Assembly (NCBI GenBank): GCA_036245805.1
Contig: BTRK01000006.1
Span: 17,826,365-17,890,364, forward strand
From: Pristionchus mayeri
Lineage: Eukaryota > Nematoda > Chromadorea > Rhabditida > Neodiplogasteridae
Reading direction: 5' to 3'
Length of the DNA: 64,000 nucleotides
Position numbers and translations under genes: made by a program. Below the pieces are notes generated by a model. That model saw only the letters and a program-made list of their open reading frames with translations, was not told the DNA's origin and did no database searches. Each line of letters begins with the position of its first letter. Positions within the stretch are counted from its first letter, which is position 1. This document shows positions 19,453 through 33,047 of this stretch, piece after piece.

Positions 19453-21435
19453 CACTCTTCGCATCATTCTTGTTCTAAATACACAGAGGTTAATCTCACC
19501 ATATTTCAACGTGACTGGAACGGAACACTCAATACTAACAAACAAGAGGGCCGATTTAGAGATTCAAGGACAATCGTTCGTGAGTAGGCATAGCTAGTTA
19601 AGAACTCTCTCTCAATTCCGAGTACTCTCTAGTCTGCCAGAGCAACGTGAGTAGTCATACATACTAAAGTGTTTAGAACCGTTCTCGAAACCGCGCCCTT
19701 CTTAAACGGAAAACGCTAATCCGCGTTAGAATTGGAGAGATTAACAAGAGTGAGTTGATTCTTCGTACTAATCTAAAGGAATATCCTTTCGACTTCCAAC
19801 TACTAATTTAGCGAAAAAGTACTACTTTGAATGGAAGCAAAACATGCGAATGGTGGCTATTTCTAGAATGATGATATTGCATCTGAATGGGCTCTAAAGT
19901 CAGAGATGGGAAGACATCTAGGCGCTGATTGCCGGTTGCCCATACGCGTAAATATTGGCCATTTCACCCATTTTATTGGCAAAGATAACTTAATTTTATC
20001 TTTATTTTTACACGAACGGTTTTTCCGACGAAAATGTCGTAAATCTTCAGGAATTTTCTTTGTTATTACGCTAGCCGGCGGGATAACTTCTCACAATCAG
20101 AAAAGTAGGGGCGCGCACCTGTCTTCCCGCCTCTTTCGTGCCTTCATTGGTGTAAACATTCGCCATGCTCATCGACTCGGTGAGTTCTGCTGATATTTTG
20201 AATATTTCGTGTTAATATTGTGTTAAACGCACCCTGGTATCGTAGCCTGTCATAATCCTTCATCGCTTGAGTCTCAAGAGACTAAGACTGAGAGTGAAAT
20301 TGAGGGAACGAGACCCGTTTCTCGTTCTCTCAATTGTTGTTGAATTAATGTTTTGGGGTAGTAGATGAAATTTTAGAAAAATAAGATATGAAATTGTGAA
20401 GAAATTACGATTCGACTCACATCATTCATCATTTTATGCAAGTAACAGGCTACTATTAGATACTAATATCCACTTAGAATCTCACATCGGTGGAAGAGAT
20501 ATCCCCGCAATTCCCTTCCCCAAGTAATCACTTCCAGATAAGTCATTGTTGGGTGCTCTGTGAGAATCCAATCACTGTGAGATCGAACCGCCTTCAAATC
20601 TCACTCATTCTAAGAACGAACTTGATTTGCTGATGAAGTTCTCTTTTCCGGAGTAGACACCTCTTGAGTGCTTTTGTTCTTTCCTTTTGATCTTGTTCAA
20701 AATATTTTGAATTCGTTCTCAAATGCCAGAAGTCGTGTGACTTCCCATCATCGCTCTATTTTCCATTTCAAGCTCCGTCTGAGAGCGTCGCTTTCAATCT
20801 CTGCTCTCGTTTTTTCATTCATCTTTTCTTCAAAAGGCGCTTCTCTCTTACCCTGCATTTAGGGTCTCGATAGCTGACAGCCGTGAATCCGATATGATTC
20901 CATGCCTACTATGTATATTTGGTATGGATGCTTCTAATTTCACGATTTTGCTAATCGTGAGACAGGTCGATTGAGTGCATAAATAACATGAAAAATACAG
21001 GTATTGTCTTGGGGATACACTGTCAGCACTTTATAAGCATCTGATTACTCTCATTACCAGCACACATTCAAAAGATCCCGTTCATTTCAACATTTTGAGC
21101 TCATTGTTAGTAAAGTTCTAGAAGCACGTGCCCGCTCTGTCTCTCTTTATTTACCCGCTCCCATCCCCAACAAGGAATCAGAAATCTACCGCTTTCTCCC
21201 TTCTCCTCCATTTTCTATTGCTTATTCTGGTATGCAAGCGTCATCAAATCAAAGAAGGCTTCGCAAGAATGACTCCCATCTCTTCATTCCTCGTGCTCTG
21301 TCGCCTGTTAGACGGGTGACAGAGCACTCAATATGAAGAGAGGCATTGCTTGTGAAGGCATCCCTTCTTACCAAATATGAAAATATGTAAATTTATTGTA
21401 AATTAATATATTATTATAAATACGTCCATCTGTAG
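19453..21435. other. intergenic; may hide the first exon(s) of chemoreceptor 1
   Basis: Nothing is clearly coding. By comparison with the paralog at 39734, chemoreceptor 1 needs one or two short N-terminal exons (about 45 residues) that should lie here, but none could be joined in phase. A GAG/CTC hairpin (ATTGAGGGAACGAGACC with its complement) is at 20310-20335. A member of the dispersed CTCTCTTC/GAAGAGAG hairpin family lies near 21280-21345. Confidence 0.4.
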
Positions 21436-24400
21436 ACGTACATGCTGGCGTACATCGAGGTGGGCGTCGCCGTCCTCTGTTTTCTCCTTCTTCTCCCCTG
21501 CGTCTATGTCGTCTTCACGACCTCTTTCCTGCACATCAACTGCAAGTGAGCTAAACTATGTTGCTTGGCTTATTCGAGCAGATTATGAGGCACCATAAGA
21601 TTTTGGTCAGTTCATGAGTCCTATGATTCCTAATAGCCCCGTTAATTGAAACAGAGCCCTATGTTGTTATTCGCAATAGCGTAACGTGATGTAGGTGGAA
21701 CCAACTGATTGTCGTTTTATGACCACATGCTATAAATAATCGTATACAGACGATATGATTGTTTATGAGATTTGTTTTACCCATTCGAACAACCCTAGAT
21801 ACACATTACAAAATTTTCTTCCAATGAGAGTAGAAATTAAATATTTTTTTGGCACCTTATTGATTGGAATAGCGCGCTCAACTATGAACATTCGCGTGTT
21901 GCATTCTTAAAGAAGGAGTAACACGAAAAATAGTTTGTACATGTGGAATAGTGGTTGTCGTAGAGGACAAAAATCCGATGAGAAATCACTTTATCCGAAG
22001 TGACACGGATGACTCTATCTCGAGATATGAGAATGAGAAGATCGTGCCTCAGCGCAGGCGAAGCGCGCATATTTGAAATGAATGAGAAAAACAGCAACAA
22101 CGAATGCGCCTAACTGGATTCGAACCCACGTAGATTGCGCTTGGCGCGCAGGACTTACCCACTGCGCTAAGATCACCGTTGTTTCGGGCTGAGGTGAAAC
22201 ATTATATCTACCTAACACGCTCATCAGAATGCATTACCTTCTCATCTCTTATTCGTGTTACACTTTCTTCAAGGTGGAGTTATTTCATATTTACATAGCA
22301 GTGTTGTTCTTGTAGCTGCAAGCAATGGTAGAAGCCACCCTTACTTCCTTATCATTGCGTCTCTTCCAGGCGATGTTTAAAATTGAGTGGGATAAAGGAG
22401 TTAAAATCTCACAGATCGGATTGCTTCTTGATTCGAAAATAGATGTTGAGCGCAATCGCACCAAGAGATGGATCACATCATTCGAATTCTGCGAATGATA
22501 AATCTCACATTGCCTACTAGTACTGCTTTGCTCTCAGAGTACACAGCTTGGGAATGATCAAAATTTCACAATTTCCCATCCAATTAAGGGTGATGTTATT
22601 TGAAATGCTTCGTGCCGGCTCACAATCCTCCGGCAAGGCTGGTCGATCGGCTAAAAAAAGCGAAATATTCCAACTCGAGAACCCAAAGTTTATTACAGGA
22701 TCATCCTCGGTACCTCTGCACTGGCGCAAGAGGTGATGTTGGCCAGCCAGATAAGCATGTTCAGCTACGATATCTACATCGGGAATGTGATGCCAGAGAG
22801 CGAAGGTGAGCGGAGTAGAAACAGCAGTTGATGGAAGTGGTTAACGGCTACTTTGCAACCCCTCATTTGAATAAATACTACTTAGAGGGGAAGACAAGAA
22901 GAATGCATATTGTAAACTGAAATTTTCGTTTCGTACTCATTTTTTTCAACAGTGGAAGGCAAGTTATCCAAATGAGTATTCGTGATATTAGAGTATTGGC
23001 GTTCCCCGATAGCAACCCATGCTGTTATTCTACCCTTTGAGTACGCCATTAAGGTAATCGTGTAAGCTGGGCACTCAAGACCTCGTGCAGACCCGATTAA
23101 TCGTCGTTCAAACTATTTTCCCGTCATTTCATCAAATCGTCTGTACTAGAGTGCGATCAAAATGGATTACTATTTTCACAGGGACTTTGCGAAAAATTTT
23201 TCTCTGTGTAGAGTACGATGATAGTTCTTAGAAGTTCAACGGGTGGGTCTGCGCATTGGAACAGCCACGAAATGGGAATTCGAAATTAAATTACAAATTG
23301 CAGACCCCGACAAGCCCTTCCTTTTGGTGCACGAGGCCAGCTACATTTACACGACGTTCCTCTCATTGATGATCGTTGTGGAAAGGTATGTCTATTACGC
23401 CAAATTTACTGAGGAAACCCTCTTTTTTAGAGAGAAAAGGTACAAAAATGAATATTAAGATACATCGCAACTTACAATCCTGCCCGATACGAAACGCTGA
23501 CCTTCAACTACCCTTGGATTATCATTACTGGATTAACTGGAGTGAGCAGACTAGACAAAGATCCTATTGTTATTGTCCCTATGCAATATGATGTGCCTGT
23601 TTACAATTTATGGAAAGCGAAAGCGTGTCATTTTGTGAGAGGGAAGTGACAAATGTCACTAATGGTGCCATTTGCAGATGTTACTGTCGTCTCTTGCCAG
23701 CTACTCGATACACATTTGTGAGTAAACAAAAAATTGAATATTGATAATAAAAATAATGTTAAATTTCAGATTACATGTATGGGCTGATGATTCCCGTCAT
23801 GCTCCTTACCGAACTGCTTATTTGCATGGTTGGCTCATTAATTATTTCATGTTTTCCAGATGTAGAGTGCACGATAGAAAACGGAAATATTGGAAATATC
23901 ATTTCAGCTGTCAATAGTGCTGCTTTTCTATTGCAAAAGGCAGCTGAGGAATCTGCCTTATGATTCTAGAAGATTGCGAGCCAAGTACCAGGTTTGTACC
24001 CATGATACAAGAAAGAAAATAACGATGTTCAGGAGAAGAATATATGAGTGACTATGTGAGAGAACTTACCATAGGCCGTACAGCAAAAAATAAAGTGCTG
24101 ATGTTAAGATGTATGTAGGGGTAACTTTCCACATATAGTCCGAAAATCGATCTTAGGAAGCCGTATCTCTGACCCCTCATTTCATGGGTTGCGCTGAGCG
24201 TGGGTGGTCGCTCTACTAAACTCTATGTCCCCAGTGACTGGAGATTGCTTCGTAATAATATGCACCCTACAACAAATTGTTCTATTGCCGATCTGGTCGG
24301 CACGATATCAGGCAAAATGAAGACAGTGTTTTCTTGCGAAGTAATTCCTCTCTGTGATTCGATTCCAGCTGGCCGAGGTGTTCTCCTTTACCCGTGCCAT

Positions 24401-25446
24401 CCTACCCGCCATTCTCATTTCTTCCTTTCTCAAACTGCTAGCACTCGTTCCTCCGACGATCTGGAGAGCAGGTCCGTCTACTTCTTGTCTTTATGTGAAG
24501 TGTTGGGAGTATGCATCAATGCTTGTACAAAACGAAGTGCGATGTATTTTCCTCATTTTTATTCCTATCTATTTGGGAAAAAATATCTTTCCAGGCATCA
24601 TCGACTTTCCCACCAACCAAGTGCTATTCTTTCCGGTACGTGCTTCTTTTTACTTTGATTTTTATCGCTGTTAATTCACTAACAACGGCTCTCAGTGAAC
24701 CTGTTTTCTTCAAGAACTCCAGATCTTTTCCTATCGGTGATAATTATGCATTAAATCATGTCGTTCTTGATTTATTGGCATAAGAAAATGACGACTAGGA
24801 AAACACGATGCCATGCTTTGGCTATATCTGATCTAATGATGTCGAGTACACGACCCCTTGCTGTTTACCCGAGCGTTAAAAGCAGGATAATTATCTCCTT
24901 CTCTGGGTAGATTACACGCGCTAGAGGACATTGGGAGAGCACTGACTCTGTTATTACTTCCAATAGCTGCCTACCTAGAGAGAGCTGGGGACTAGCACGA
25001 TAAATTCGGCAGATTTAAAAAAATTGAGGAAAAAATACAAATGTATAAATTGCACTTTACTTCAGATGCACGCCTGCACCTGTGTCATCATGAAGTGCTT
25101 CCTCATCTTCAAACACAAGGGAATGCTGCGCACGCTGCTCATCGTGCTGCCAGGACTGGGCAAGCAGTGAGTTCATCTTTAAAAGTTTGCATGTATCCAG
25201 AAAAAAGGAGATAACTATTGTTCACATACATTGCTCCCGGAATGGTATCCATTAATGGAATCCAAGATGGGAACACTGAAATATTCATTGAGCGATTGTA
25301 CTTTAGAGCAAATTATACATATTGAGGTAAGAAAAGATCGTGTTTCCAGTCGCATCTCGATCTCCACTTCTCCCGTCCAGTCTGTTGCCAATAAGGCAGA
25401 AGAGACGGACGCCTACTTTGGATACATGGCAAGTGCATGGAAGTGA
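21436..25446 (+). CDS. serpentine chemoreceptor 1, Sre-like GPCR (N-terminus missing)
   Basis: Exons 21436-21545, 22699-22805, 23304-23385, 23460-23541, 23678-23717, 23770-23828, 23908-23991, 24369-24471, 24595-24635, 25066-25166 and 25350-25446 give 301 codons in phase to TGA. Helix-like segments include IEVGVAVLCFLLLLPCVYVV, MLLSSLASYSIHIYYMYGL, LMIPVMLLTELLICMLSIVL and a segment from AILPAILISSFLKLLAL. VVERYIATYNPARYE matches the E-R...A motif after helix 3 in nematode chemoreceptors. LRAKYQLAEVFSF resembles the RFQ-x-EN motif of Sre proteins. The end EETDAYFGYMASAWK matches the paralog's EAHFSELAKYWA. Five exons have exactly the lengths of the paralog at 39.7 kb (107, 82, 59, 84, and 82+40 versus 122). 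Likely in sensory-neuron cilia; ligand unknown. Long introns carry repeats and a tRNA-like sequence. Confidence 0.75.
22106..22177 (-). ncRNA. tRNA-like sequence with A and B boxes (SINE or tRNA pseudogene)
   Basis: Read on the minus strand it begins GGTGATCTTAGCGCAGTGG, with TAGCGCAGTGG as A box and GGTTCGAATCC as a perfect B box. The anticodon loop lacks the required U33, the acceptor ends do not pair and the T stem is short. It therefore looks like a tRNA-derived SINE head or a decayed tRNA rather than a working gene. It lies antisense in the first visible intron of chemoreceptor 1. Confidence 0.55.
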
Positions 25447-28287
25447 AGAAGCTCTTCCATAGAATATCGAGAGCTTCCCAATCATAGCAGGTCTTTTAGT
25501 ATCTACGACAGCCATTCCTGTTCATAGCAATTCCTGTACCAGACCCTGTTCGTTGGTCCATTGCCTTTTCTTAGAATTGCTCTTACTCTCAATGATCAAT
25601 ATCTGAAATTTTGACCTCTAAATTAGTTAGCAATAGATCTCAGGTCTGTAACATGGAACACATGACAGGTGTTGACCGCCATATCGCAAATATTTCGCCA
25701 ATAAATATCACGTGTGTCGTCAATTATAAACTGTGAACAATAAATCTGTTACTGTCAACTAGCGCGTGTTGTGATCGTAAATGTCAATACTTCCGGGAAC
25801 AATATCGTTTAAATATTTTTTTAGAATTTAAGAGCCGTTAATTTCTTATATCAATTTACGGGAGTATCAACATGAAAAAAGAAAGACGCATGGCAGGAAG
25901 GGAAGCATTGAGTCTAACTCTAAAAAACCATAAAATTCGGACAATTTTATGATTTTAAAAAAACTTTATGGAAAATAATGTGTTTCATTATGGTAATAGT
26001 ATATTTAATTACAGTAAGAGCGTCTGCCAATATTTTTTCGTAAACAAGGATAGGAAATTCGTTTAGAAACAGAGTCATTGCTCATCGATTCTTGACGATT
26101 CCAGAGAAAAAACAATTTCAATGAAGAAAGCTCATTGATCGCAATACTCGGTCGGTTTTTGAAATGGTCGGAGAAGCTGATCAGATATTGTTACACACGT
26201 TATTTCTACGTTGCAACGTAAGTTATTTGGAATAATGCTTTCACGTAAATCTATGTTTTTGGGAGAAATACATAAAGTATTGTATAATGATGTTTGTGTT
26301 ATGAAGTTGACAAAAATATTGCACACAGTCATCTAAACGGATGTAGAGATCGTTCGTTCAATGAGTTAATTCCCACCTTTGACTCATTTGTTCGGTGAGT
26401 CTATGCGATCAAATTATCAAAGGTGCCGTAGAACTTCCCGACAAAATTTCGCACACCTTATGACATCCAACATGTTTTCGTAATGTTTTTCTAGATAATT
26501 TTAACTGTGAAGTGAAGTCGAGTACTGAGTTGTTGAAGTCATGAGCGTTTTGTGTTATCCTGTTACGAAGGTTACCACCAAAGAATTGGTTATCATCCAG
26601 TATGTTATCATACGACGGTGATCATCCGACCCAGTGCCGCCTATCGTCTGAAAGATTTGTCCACGAGATTTTTCCTAAAAACTCTAAAGACCCCGTTGTA
26701 TTTGTTCAATCTTACATCGAAAAAAGTCCGTAGGGATAGCTCGATCACTCTGATTAAACGCTCCTTTGATTCGTTCCTTCCTTGCGTTACATATTTTTCA
26801 TCAGATCTATGAGATCAGTTGGGGTGAGGGGATCGAGACCACCAGGATCGAAAGATCAAAAAACATGTAGTAGAACATGTGTTGATTCGCAAGATCTGAT
26901 ACACACGTAAACAAACCCAGACGATAACCGGTAGACCATTCCTCCCTAATCATGTATTGTTCATGACGGAATGGGCCAACCCATATCGCCAGGGAAAACT
27001 TTCTCCAGAGGATCCGCGAATTGTTTTTGGGCTGTATTGAGAAAAACGTAGCGCACTTCGATTTTCAAAATAGCGAAGGAAAATCATTCAGTGTTTTTTC
27101 TCCAATAGCGTCCTGTATGTTGATTAGGGATGGCGAATGAAGAACGAAAATGAAGCCTTCATTCTCTCTCACAAAGGCGCGCGGAGCGGCGTCATTCTGC
27201 GTGAAAAGGGAAATGACTCGGCCTGTTCTGCGTGAAGAATGAGGCATTCTTCACGCAGAATGAAACAAGAAAAGTCGCACTTTTAAATAGAAAACGCGGA
27301 AAAATAGGTAGCAATTGGGCTGTCTTTGATTCTGCGACCTCATTTGCATGGCGCTACGGGCCAAATCCGAGATTGCTAAAATCATTTTGTATGGTGTTTT
27401 ACATCTGTTCCTCTCTCTATTCCTTCGCACCTTCCGTGCATAACTGTCCAAATTCTAAATAAAAACTAAGTGGTGGGAAAAGTGATGATCAGCTTGCTAC
27501 GCAAGTTCGATCAACACGGAACAAGCCGCTCTCTATCGATCATCGTTATCCTCCGTCTCCTCTCTCACTGGGAAACTTGGAAATGCGCGCATTGCCGACT
27601 TTCTTCCGACTTTCTCAATTCTTTCTCTAATGATACAGAAGGACACTGTTCTCTTTCCTTTTCATAACGCCTAATCCACAACTTCATGCCTTCTCAAAGG
27701 ATAACAACTTAGTGATAGACAATAACCTAGTGCAATTACTGCAGTGATAATTTGCATTTTAATGGACTGATACTGACTCAAGTAGAGCTTGTATGGTCCA
27801 GAATGTTCTGGATCATGAAGTAGATCGCGGGAACATTGATCGAAATTCCATTACTCAGCATTCAGTGAACAGTTTAAGCTATGAATTTGTGGGAATCAAC
27901 GATACAAAAGAACAGCTTGTAATATGCAGCATAATCATCTCATCATCATCTCATCCGTTTTATCATCTCGTCATCATCTCATCCGTTTTCCACGCTTGGC
28001 ATCTGCACTACGATTTTACAAATTGAAGTGCTTCGATATGCATAACCAACCCAAGTCCTGCCTGTCACTATTTCAATATATACAACGCTTGCGAAATTTC
28101 TGGCGAATGTATGCTCCCGTTTGTCAGTGCTGATATGAGATTTTTCGATCTTCCGAATGATTAGTCCAAGAAGTTTACACTAGAAACTACAATACACTAG
28201 AAAGTTTACACTAGAAACCCGCGCGTTCACTGGGATTCATCGTTCGCTGGGTCAATCTCTTCCTTGGTCTCACGTTGTTCGCGTCAG
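25447..28287. other. gene-poor DNA; small repeats only
   Basis: No complete gene is seen. At 26805 an acceptor-like TTTTTCATCAG is followed by a coding-like stretch (IYEISWGEGIETTRIE) that runs into a stop and resembles the exon at 28288. A perfect 16-bp-stem hairpin (TTCTGCGTGAAGAATG) is at 27224-27260. CATCATCTCATCCGTTTT is repeated at 27945-28000. Confidence 0.4.
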
Positions 28288-28378
28288 GTTCACGAGATCA
28301 ATGGTGGTTCGGCTCGAACGGAAGGGATCGAGATCATCGGGCTCATCCTGGCAATAGGGAAAGTAGTGGCAACATCAG
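28288..28378 (+). CDS. isolated exon encoding a probable transmembrane segment
   Basis: A TTGTTCGCGTCAG acceptor is followed by VHEINGGSARTEGIEIIGLI, then LAIGKVVATS and a TCAG|GTTCTG donor. The frame is open with a hydrophobic run of about 14 residues. No linked exons could be assigned in phase. The exon pair at 30765 lies downstream on the same strand and could belong to the same gene. Confidence 0.3.
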
Positions 28379-30764
28379 GTTCTGAGTGCAATTCAAAATA
28401 GATAATTGCCCTGGATCTCTGAAAGGGAGGAAATGCATGCATTATTCACGGGCTCCAGTCCGTTGTTTGCAAAATATCGCTGGAGGAAGGATCAACGCAT
28501 GCTTTCACTGAAACCCATGTCCACATAACATCAGAGTCGAGGACCACATCTCGGTGTCGCATCTCCTTTTTGTCTACGCTCACATCAGCCTGCATGTACA
28601 CAAAGTGATCGGCTCTTGACGACTGATATATCGCTTGACAGGGACGCACTTTTGAATTTTACCTAGTTTTGCAAACCCACTCGCACGAAACCATTGTGAC
28701 TTACGATTCTCTTTCTGCTGGTATCCTATCCGACCAGATGATGTCTCTCACTTACTCACGTCATGAAGCCTCTTCCTCCATATCCTCTATTCGCATTGAC
28801 GATGACGACGTATACGTCGCCCGCTTCTTCCCGTACCAGCCCAAAGTGCAAATCCATGCCTCATCCTTGTATTCAGCTTCACCCCTCATGTTGTGAACAC
28901 TCACGCAAGTATCTGTGATGTTGAGCTAACGCCAACATGCCCTTTGTGTTATCGTGTAAGATCCTTCGCAACAGGCCTTCCAAAACATGCTACGTTGCAA
29001 GGCTCATAAGACTTGTTAGGCCAACAGTTCATCAATCCCTACCTGGGTAACTAATAGTGATCCCAAATCGGTGTGCGCTCTCCTCTTTTCACACGCTATC
29101 TCGCTCTGTCTGACCGGTGAGAGAGCGTGTGAAACGAAGAGAGCGCGCGCGCCGATTTGGCATAACTAGTAGCTACCAAGTGGGTAGCGCCGCTACGACT
29201 AAGCCCTAAGTTGACTCATTGAGATGTTGTCCTACCCGGGTTTCCTAGCTGACCTGATATTGGAACAGTCAGCACTCAGAGCACCCGATTCCCCCCCCCC
29301 CCTTTGCCCATAGTTCAATACGTTCGTGCTGATTTTGGTCTTCACATCATTGCGCTCGTTCTATGAAGCGCCAGAAATAACGACTTGAGACATCTTTCCG
29401 TATCTGATGTTGTCGCTGTGCATGTACGCAGGGTTCAAGGCCAAATATTCAACGTGATGCGCCACCAGAAATATGCGATATCGCACGTCTTCTCTTCCAG
29501 ACAATGTATCTCTCTATTTTTGCTCTGATCAATATCTCTCTATTTTTGCTCTGATTTTTGCTCTGGGAGTTTGTTTTAAAAGTGAGGAGCGTCAACCACT
29601 CCGCCAATTCTTTCCATTTCCACGGGCGCTACTGTATCTCGTATTCGTTGACACAAATTTGCATTACCATGTTCCTCTAAAGCAAATCTTATCCACAAAT
29701 CTATGTTACATTGTTGCACTTCCATTGAATCGTGCCCCCGGAATATTCAATGTACTCTGTGGAAACGCAATAGGGCGACAATGACTCTTTTTTGAAACGT
29801 CTTCACAATGCCGTTCGTGCAAGACTTGCTCTCGCATTCAGGGCAGGTCACTTGCATTCTGTTGGGTTGTCATAAAGCACGATTCACTGGTGGAGTAGTG
29901 GACGGCCCAAACGTGAGTAAAGTAGGGTAGAAGCTTCAGTGAAGTTTCCTGGTTTTCCCATTAACCCGATTTTCAAAACAACTCTAGGCAGCACTTACTG
30001 AAGGAAATGGCAAAAGTAGCCAACACATTGTTGTTCCTCAAACCAGTGTTCGTTCTGTTATCTGCAAGAAAAACTGTGCATCACTCATCCCTCGGGCACA
30101 ACATATCTGTGATCTTGCATGTGTAGTCTTCTTCACTTTGCTCTATAATACTTCAAAAGATTCTGCCTCATTGTTCGCGTACTGCTAAAACAGCAACCTG
30201 ACTCATCCCATAGAACCATGCACTCGCTCCTTATTAGCCACGCCCATTAGAACTAGGACTGCCAGGACTCGCAACTTCGTTCGCTCCTCCCCCAGTCCCT
30301 CAATTCTTATGAGTCTCCTCTTCTTCGTGTTCTCTATTCGCTCAACTAGATGTGATAGATGAACTGCTGGGCCTTGACAAAGCCATCCCTCCCCCAGTCC
30401 CTCCTTGCGCGACTCACAGTGGAATGTACTCCCTCTCTGAATGACTCTGGCATTCAATGTGGATCATTTTGCAGCCCCCATACCCCCATCTCTGGGCAAC
30501 TTTGCACTGTGACTTTTTTTCGTTATCCTGTCTCACGAACTATTCTCTTTTCCCCCGACCATTTGTGATCCCAGCGTTCTTCTCTCATTTTTATTCGGGA
30601 AATTGTTGCGATCCACTTGCTTTGCTGAGCTTCAATAGAGCGCATATCTCAATCACCTTCAATGGATTATGCTAACATGTAATAGTGCGACGATAAGCTT
30701 TGTGCCTAATTCGCGTCTTCCTTTCAATATTACGCATGCAATTGAAAATTGGGCATCTTCTCAG
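28379..30764. other. no supported gene; low-complexity and hairpin repeats
   Basis: The interval contains a poly-C run at 29291-29301, a direct repeat of TCTCTCTATTTTTGCTCTGA at 29509-29552 and a member of the dispersed hairpin family (TCTCTCGCTCTGTCTGACC type) at 29080-29145. The open frames at 28669-28896 and 29473-29784 have no splice or start support. Confidence 0.4.
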
Positions 30765-31086
30765 TCGGCTACATTGGTTACCACTCGAGCCCGGACTACA
30801 CGCAGCTCCGGAATTTCGGTGAGTCCTTAAAATAGTGAAGTAGCTGAAGGGGGTTGGTGAAAGAGTGGATCGAGAAGAAAAGTGTAATTGTAACGCTCAG
30901 GTTGGAGTGACGGAACGACCGGGCAACTGGGGCTTGCTGCCGAGCTTGTACATCGGGTCCGAGTAGAGGTCAGTCCTCAACTTCGCATAGCATCTGGAAC
31001 CTCAGATTCCACCTTGTGAGGGAACTAATTCATTCGCGGGTTTCGCTGCATTCTCTTAGCCACCAGATGAGCCGGGTCATGTTTGA
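30765..31086 (+). CDS. possible 3' end of a gene (three exons)
   Basis: Exons 30765-30818, 30901-30968 and 31060-31086 have TTCTCAG, CGCTCAG and CTCTTAG acceptors and GTGAGT and GTCAGT donors. In the preferred frame they read GYIGYHSSPDYTQLRNF, GWSDGTTGQLGLAAELVHRV and PPDEPGHV, then TGA. A second phase-compatible reading ends inside exon 2 (GNWGLLPSLYIGSE, TAG), so the frame is not certain. No family recognised; the 5' part of the gene was not found. Confidence 0.3.
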
Positions 31087-31299
31087 TAATTGATGAGATC
31101 TGGATTTCGAAGGAATAGCTCTTTGGTTGAACTGTGTGGCTGAGCGATTTGTTTGCCTTTCATGTTCCCGGCTATACATCTTTTGAGCTCGTTTGCGACT
31201 CCATCCCGAACACTAAGCCATTTGAAATCTTCTCCAGGCCATCTTAATAATGTCAAACATTGAATCCTATCTGCATTCAAGGAAACAACTCACTTTAAT

Positions 31300-31735
31300 T
31301 TCTTTCTCTCTTTCTCTCAATCTCTCCCTCTGCCCCCTCTCCCCTCCCTCTCTTTCTCTCGCTCTCCCCTCTCTCTAACCATCTCCTATTTCTCCCTCTC
31401 CCTCCTCCTCTCCCCCTCTCAATCCCCCTCTCTCCCCTTCTCCCCCTCCCGTTCCTTCCCTCTCCCCCTCTCACTCCCTCTCCAACCTCCCTGTCCAACC
31501 TCCCTCTCCAACCTCCCTGTCCAACCTCCCTCTCCCTCTAACCCCTCTCTCCCCCTCCCCCATCTCCCTCCCTCTGCCCTCTTTCCCTCTCCCCCCCCCC
31601 TTTCTCTCCACCCCCACCTCCCTCTCCTCCTCTCTCTCTCTCCCTTACTCTCTCTCTCTCTCCCTCACTCTCTCTCTCCCCTCCTTTCCCTCTCCCCCTC
31701 TCTCTTTTTTCCTCACTCTCTCTCGACCAATTATG
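31300..31735. repeat. polypyrimidine (CTCTCC)n low-complexity tract
   Basis: More than 400 bp of nearly pure C/T on the plus strand, with CCTCCCTGTCCAACCTCC repeated four times at 31480-31535. The Glu/Arg/Gly open frames on the minus strand are products of this composition. It could form triplex or H-DNA. Confidence 0.9.
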
Positions 31736-32395
31736 AATAGCTCTTTTCCCGTTCCAACTTCGGTATACTCTCCTCTCCTGACTCATGCCTCTCCTCCATC
31801 CCCATCAGGCTTTAATCTTAGCGACACCACTAGAAATAGCTATTCTTCCATCCATGTAATCCACAGACAGATTAACACATCTTCCCTAAATTTTCGACCA
31901 AATTAGAACTATCAGCAAATGTTAATGAATTCTATATATATTTGCGTCTAATCAGAGCCAATGCGTGCGCCTGTCCGCGAGACTGACTCTCTCTTATCCA
32001 CACTCACTCTCGTTGGGCAGACAGCGCGAGAGAATAGTTGAAATGGAGAAAATTAGACTAGGAGTCTTCAAAATGGAGGAATCGCGAGTTCGCGGTTCCG
32101 TACTGTTTCCCGATATTTGGTTCTTTCCCTCTCCAACTGCCATCTGCACTTCCACGATGCATGGACAGGCCCATTTTTTTACTATTTTCCCCTTATTATT
32201 GTTCTCCCAAATGGAAAATTAATTTAATGGAAGTAAAAACCTGGTAAACCCTGATAAATCTGCTAAACCAACATGAATAAGCACATGAGATGATAAGTGG
32301 TGCATCCAACTCTGCTGGTAGGAAACCGCTGTCGGAACAGAATCAAAGGAACGTTTACTTCATCAGTTGAGATCGTTACCAATTAGGGTATAATC

Positions 32396-32466
32396 TCAGT
32401 AGGAAATCGATCCCGGGACCATCGTATGACGCCTCATACCACTGAACCACATAAGGATTCAGGGTG
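32396..32466 (-). ncRNA. tRNA-derived sequence (SINE-like)
   Basis: On the minus strand TGTGGTTCAGTGGTATGAG fits an A box and CCCGGGATCGATTTCC a B box about 30 nt on. No intact acceptor stem is seen, so a SINE or tRNA relic is likely. Confidence 0.4.
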
Positions 32467-33047
32467 AAAAATCAAAGAATGCAGTCTTAATCTTTTTGCT
32501 GCAACTTCCTCATTGGATACTCTGAATTTAAAGTTTATCCAGGATTTGATTCCTCCATCTAAGCCGCTTCCTCTTAACAAACTTCACTACAAAACTGGCC
32601 TTTATTTTGCAAAACCCGCACATTTTTACAAGGTTGGATTGTGACTAATGCATATCCGCTTTTCCTCGTTAAGTCATCACATTCATGAACGCTATTCATT
32701 GGAAGAAATATATTCCTTCTATTGTAGTATGATTTTCAACACATTTTTTAGTGATCTTCAGTTTGTTCAATCGGGGTGAAAAAGGAGTACGGTCTTGAGA
32801 CTGCATATCTGTGGTCTTGAGACTGCATATCTCCTATTCACGCGCACTCTTGTAGGTAAGCGACAGAATATGCGAAATGGAGCGAACCAAATCCATGGAA
32901 CTTGGTTTTCGAGCTTATTCATGCTGCCAAACCAAAATGTTACCATCAGGGAAGGGGAACTCCAAACCGGTCTTAAAGTATTGTGAAATCGGGAACTGGT
33001 GTGATTCAGTAAGACCGGTGCTCTGATATTCCTTCCAGTGGGATCCA

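Noticed and set aside
22106..22177. Functional tRNA gene
   Set aside because: B box is perfect but U33 and acceptor pairing are missing, so it was kept only as tRNA-like.
27224..27260. microRNA precursor
   Set aside because: The perfect stem is only 16 bp, too short for a normal pre-miRNA hairpin.
30901..30963. Reading of the exon as GNWGLLPSLYIGSE ending in TAG
   Set aside because: Phase-compatible with a less natural upstream frame; kept as the alternative to the longer three-exon reading, not excluded.
31295..31786. Glu/Arg/Gly-rich proteins on the minus strand
   Set aside because: Products of a pure pyrimidine tract; no start context, splice sites or sequence diversity.
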